Positions 62,380 through 64,000 of a DNA stretch of 64,000 nt are shown piece by piece. The notes below the pieces were generated by a model that had not been told where the DNA came from, searched no databases, and worked only from the letters and a program-made list of their open reading frames with translations. The number at the start of each line of letters is the position of its first letter. Positions within the stretch are counted from its first letter, which is position 1. The stretch lies in the NCBI RefSeq assembly GCF_019925205.1, contig NC_083568.1:14630393-14694392 (forward strand), in the 5' to 3' direction. The DNA comes from Metopolophium dirhodum. Lineage: Eukaryota > Arthropoda > Insecta > Hemiptera > Aphididae. Made by a program: the position numbers and the translations under genes.

Positions 62380-62930
62380 CTAATAAACCAAATCAAACAA
62401 TCATATTTAATCCACGTAATTACAATTTTTATACTACATATGTTTCATAGATCATAATGTTTAAATACCCACTGATAATGAATATACCATACTATTTAAA
62501 TGAAAACTCAAGTTAGATTCCGAGATATTTGATCACTTAAATTAAACACGAGTTGAGTTCTCGGTAGGTACTGTGGTAGTATTTTATTTTTATTTTTATG
62601 TTGTTGATAACGACGTGACCGGACAGAATAGCAAATTGAAACTTACTTTTTTTAAATGCGAGTTTTGGTGCAGCTCACCTCAACATATTTGTTTTAATAG
62701 ACATTTTACTTGGAATTCAGAGTGGAATTTACATATCACATTGGTTTTCAGAGCTCAGCAAAACAGCCGAGCAGAAAAAGTAAATTTTTAATAGAAATTA
62801 TGGTTTGTTTTACTAGTGAAGAACAACCCGGTTAAGTGATATGAAAGGTGTGTCTTTTAAATTGTTTTCATAATTTAAACTACGTATATTATAATGAAAA
62901 TACTAACGATAGAAAGAATAAATAATAATA

Positions 62931-64000
62931 TCTAATATATAAAAATATCGTGTCACAGTGTTTGTTATTGAACTCCCTCAAAACGACTTTACCGATTTTG
63001 ATAAAATTTCCTGCGTATATTTGGTAGGTCTGAGAATACGTTTTAGGCTAATTTAAAAACGGAATTGATCGCCCCCGGGAGGTGCTCAAACAGGAATTTT
63101 GAGATTTACGATAGAAATTTTTGTTTATTAATGTTTGCTATTATTATTATTATTATTTATTTATTATATATTTATTTTTGAAAGCAAATACGCGTTCAAA
63201 TGCTTCAAGATCCATCCCCTGAAACATTCTCAAAACAATTGTTAGATAACGGCGATGAAAAAGTAGCTTTACATGAAAATACTGGATGCATAAAATTGCC
63301 AAATGATTTCTGGACAATTATTAATTCGCAAAATGATCTCATTGACCAGATATTTTCCGATATACACACATAATACTTGAACTATGAGTAGCTGGCAGAA
63401 AGAGCAATTTCGGCAGCAAAAAATGTGGATATCAACGATTTGAATTTCAAGCTATAACAGTGGTTGCCAGGGGACTAGGTGTCATACAAATCTATCGATA
63501 CAGTTTGCGATACCAACGAAAATGACAAAGGAAACCAATGAAACTGTAAATTATCTAGCAGAGTTTTTGAACTCATTGGATTTTCCAGGCATGCCACCAC
63601 ACAACCATTTACAACTGAGGGTTGGATCTCCTATTGTTACTTCGTAATTTGAACCCACCAAGGCTGTACAATGGCTCGCGATTAGTCATTCAAAAATTGA
63701 TGATTAACGTTATTGTTACCAGCGTTTTGAATGGCAAGTTCCGAGGAGAAGATATATTACTACTACGAATCCCTGTTATTACCACAGATGTCCCAATTGA
63801 ATTCAAACGGGTTCAATTTCCAATTAGATTGGCATTCGCAATACAATCAATAAGTCTCAAGGCCAAACGAAGTCTGTTTGTGGCTTAGATTTGGGTGCAC
63901 CGTGTTTTTCACAAAGGCAATAATTATACGTGGCATGTTCTCACGGGTGTAAACCATCCAGTTTGTTTGTGTTGGCTAAAAATCAACTCACTAAAAATAT
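62931..64000 (+). mobile_element. Internally deleted Helitron, running off the right edge
   Basis: The 5' end TCTAATATATAAAAATATCG, preceded by A, is followed by about 190 bp shared with the 35.6-35.9 kb fragment. After an AT-rich joint (about 63130-63180) comes the C-terminal helicase region, so the Rep domain and most of the helicase are missing. The 3' end (CTRR with hairpin) must lie beyond the window. The element sits in a GRIP intron, antisense to the gene. Confidence 0.85.
63188..64000 (+). pseudogene. Helitron Pif1-like helicase, C-terminal pseudogene
   Basis: The fragment from 63188 to a stop at 63373 contains RVQMLQDPSPETFSKQLLD, ENTGCIKLPND and SQNDLIDQIFSDIHT, standard for Helitron helicases. 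Further blocks continue in other frames: LAERAISAAKNVDINDLNF with two in-frame stops, then from 63622 LLLLRNLNPPRLYNGSRLVI, LNGKFRGEDILL, TTDVPIEFKRVQFPIRLAFA. The canonical motif after PIRLAFA (TINKSQGQ in intact copies) is degraded. The last segment reads CGLDLGAPCFS and LFVLAKNQLT. Several stops and frameshifts show that it is non-functional. Confidence 0.88.

Noticed and set aside
1..64000. tRNA genes, CRISPR arrays, bacterial or viral genes
   Set aside because: I looked for B-box-like GGTTCGA strings, evenly spaced short repeats and prokaryote-like dense ORFs and found none convincing. The regularly spaced motifs at 4.3-4.9 and 40.8-41.3 kb belong to TIR elements.

Overview
The window is nuclear DNA from an insect, most likely an aphid (Hemiptera). 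It is very AT-rich, is full of TAGGTACCTAC-like strings, has short introns with standard GT/AG sites, and carries hAT, Helitron and LINE debris of a kind I associate with aphid genomes. The species assignment is inference. I see no bacterial genes, CRISPR array, rRNA or convincing tRNA.

Layout. 1-9 kb is a gene-poor stretch holding three small mobile insertions. 9.2-12.0 kb (minus) is Cul1, the cullin scaffold of SCF ubiquitin ligases. It is head-to-head, across 766 bp, with a 12-exon Sas-6 (plus, 12.8-17.6 kb), the centriole cartwheel protein. A hAT element (19.1-21.0 kb) with an intact C-terminal transposase ORF follows. CIAPIN1/anamorsin (plus, 22.7-23.9 kb), a cytosolic Fe-S assembly factor, converges tail-to-tail on a four-exon diphosphoinositol polyphosphate phosphohydrolase (Nudix; minus, 24.6-32.2 kb), which has a 5 kb first intron and a GC-rich region upstream of its start. 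34.9-47 kb is transposon-rich: a three-layer nest of insertions, a 5'-truncated LINE, an unusual terminal-motif-array element, a decayed hAT transposase and several copies of one unclassified repeat family. 47.0-50.9 kb (minus) is ESF1, a nucleolar pre-rRNA processing factor, and 53.0-53.5 kb (minus) is the small protein gene TMA7. 57.0-62.4 kb (minus) holds the last four coding exons (PDZ6 and PDZ7) of a GRIP-type multi-PDZ scaffold whose 5' part lies beyond the right edge. The window ends inside an internally deleted Helitron sitting in a GRIP intron.

The genes are conserved single-copy housekeeping genes with no common pathway. They give a reliable frame against which the mobile DNA can be read. 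I joined exons by hand from splice sites, reading frame and family conservation, and each joined CDS closes in frame. For several mobile elements the boundaries are fixed by exact target-site duplications. The most unusual items are a 640 bp element encoding a lone FLYWCH zinc finger between arrays of a GGACTCAATTCAA motif, a ~520 bp element carrying eight copies of its own terminal motif, and the LTR-free repeat/hAT/Helitron nest at 34.9-36.0 kb.
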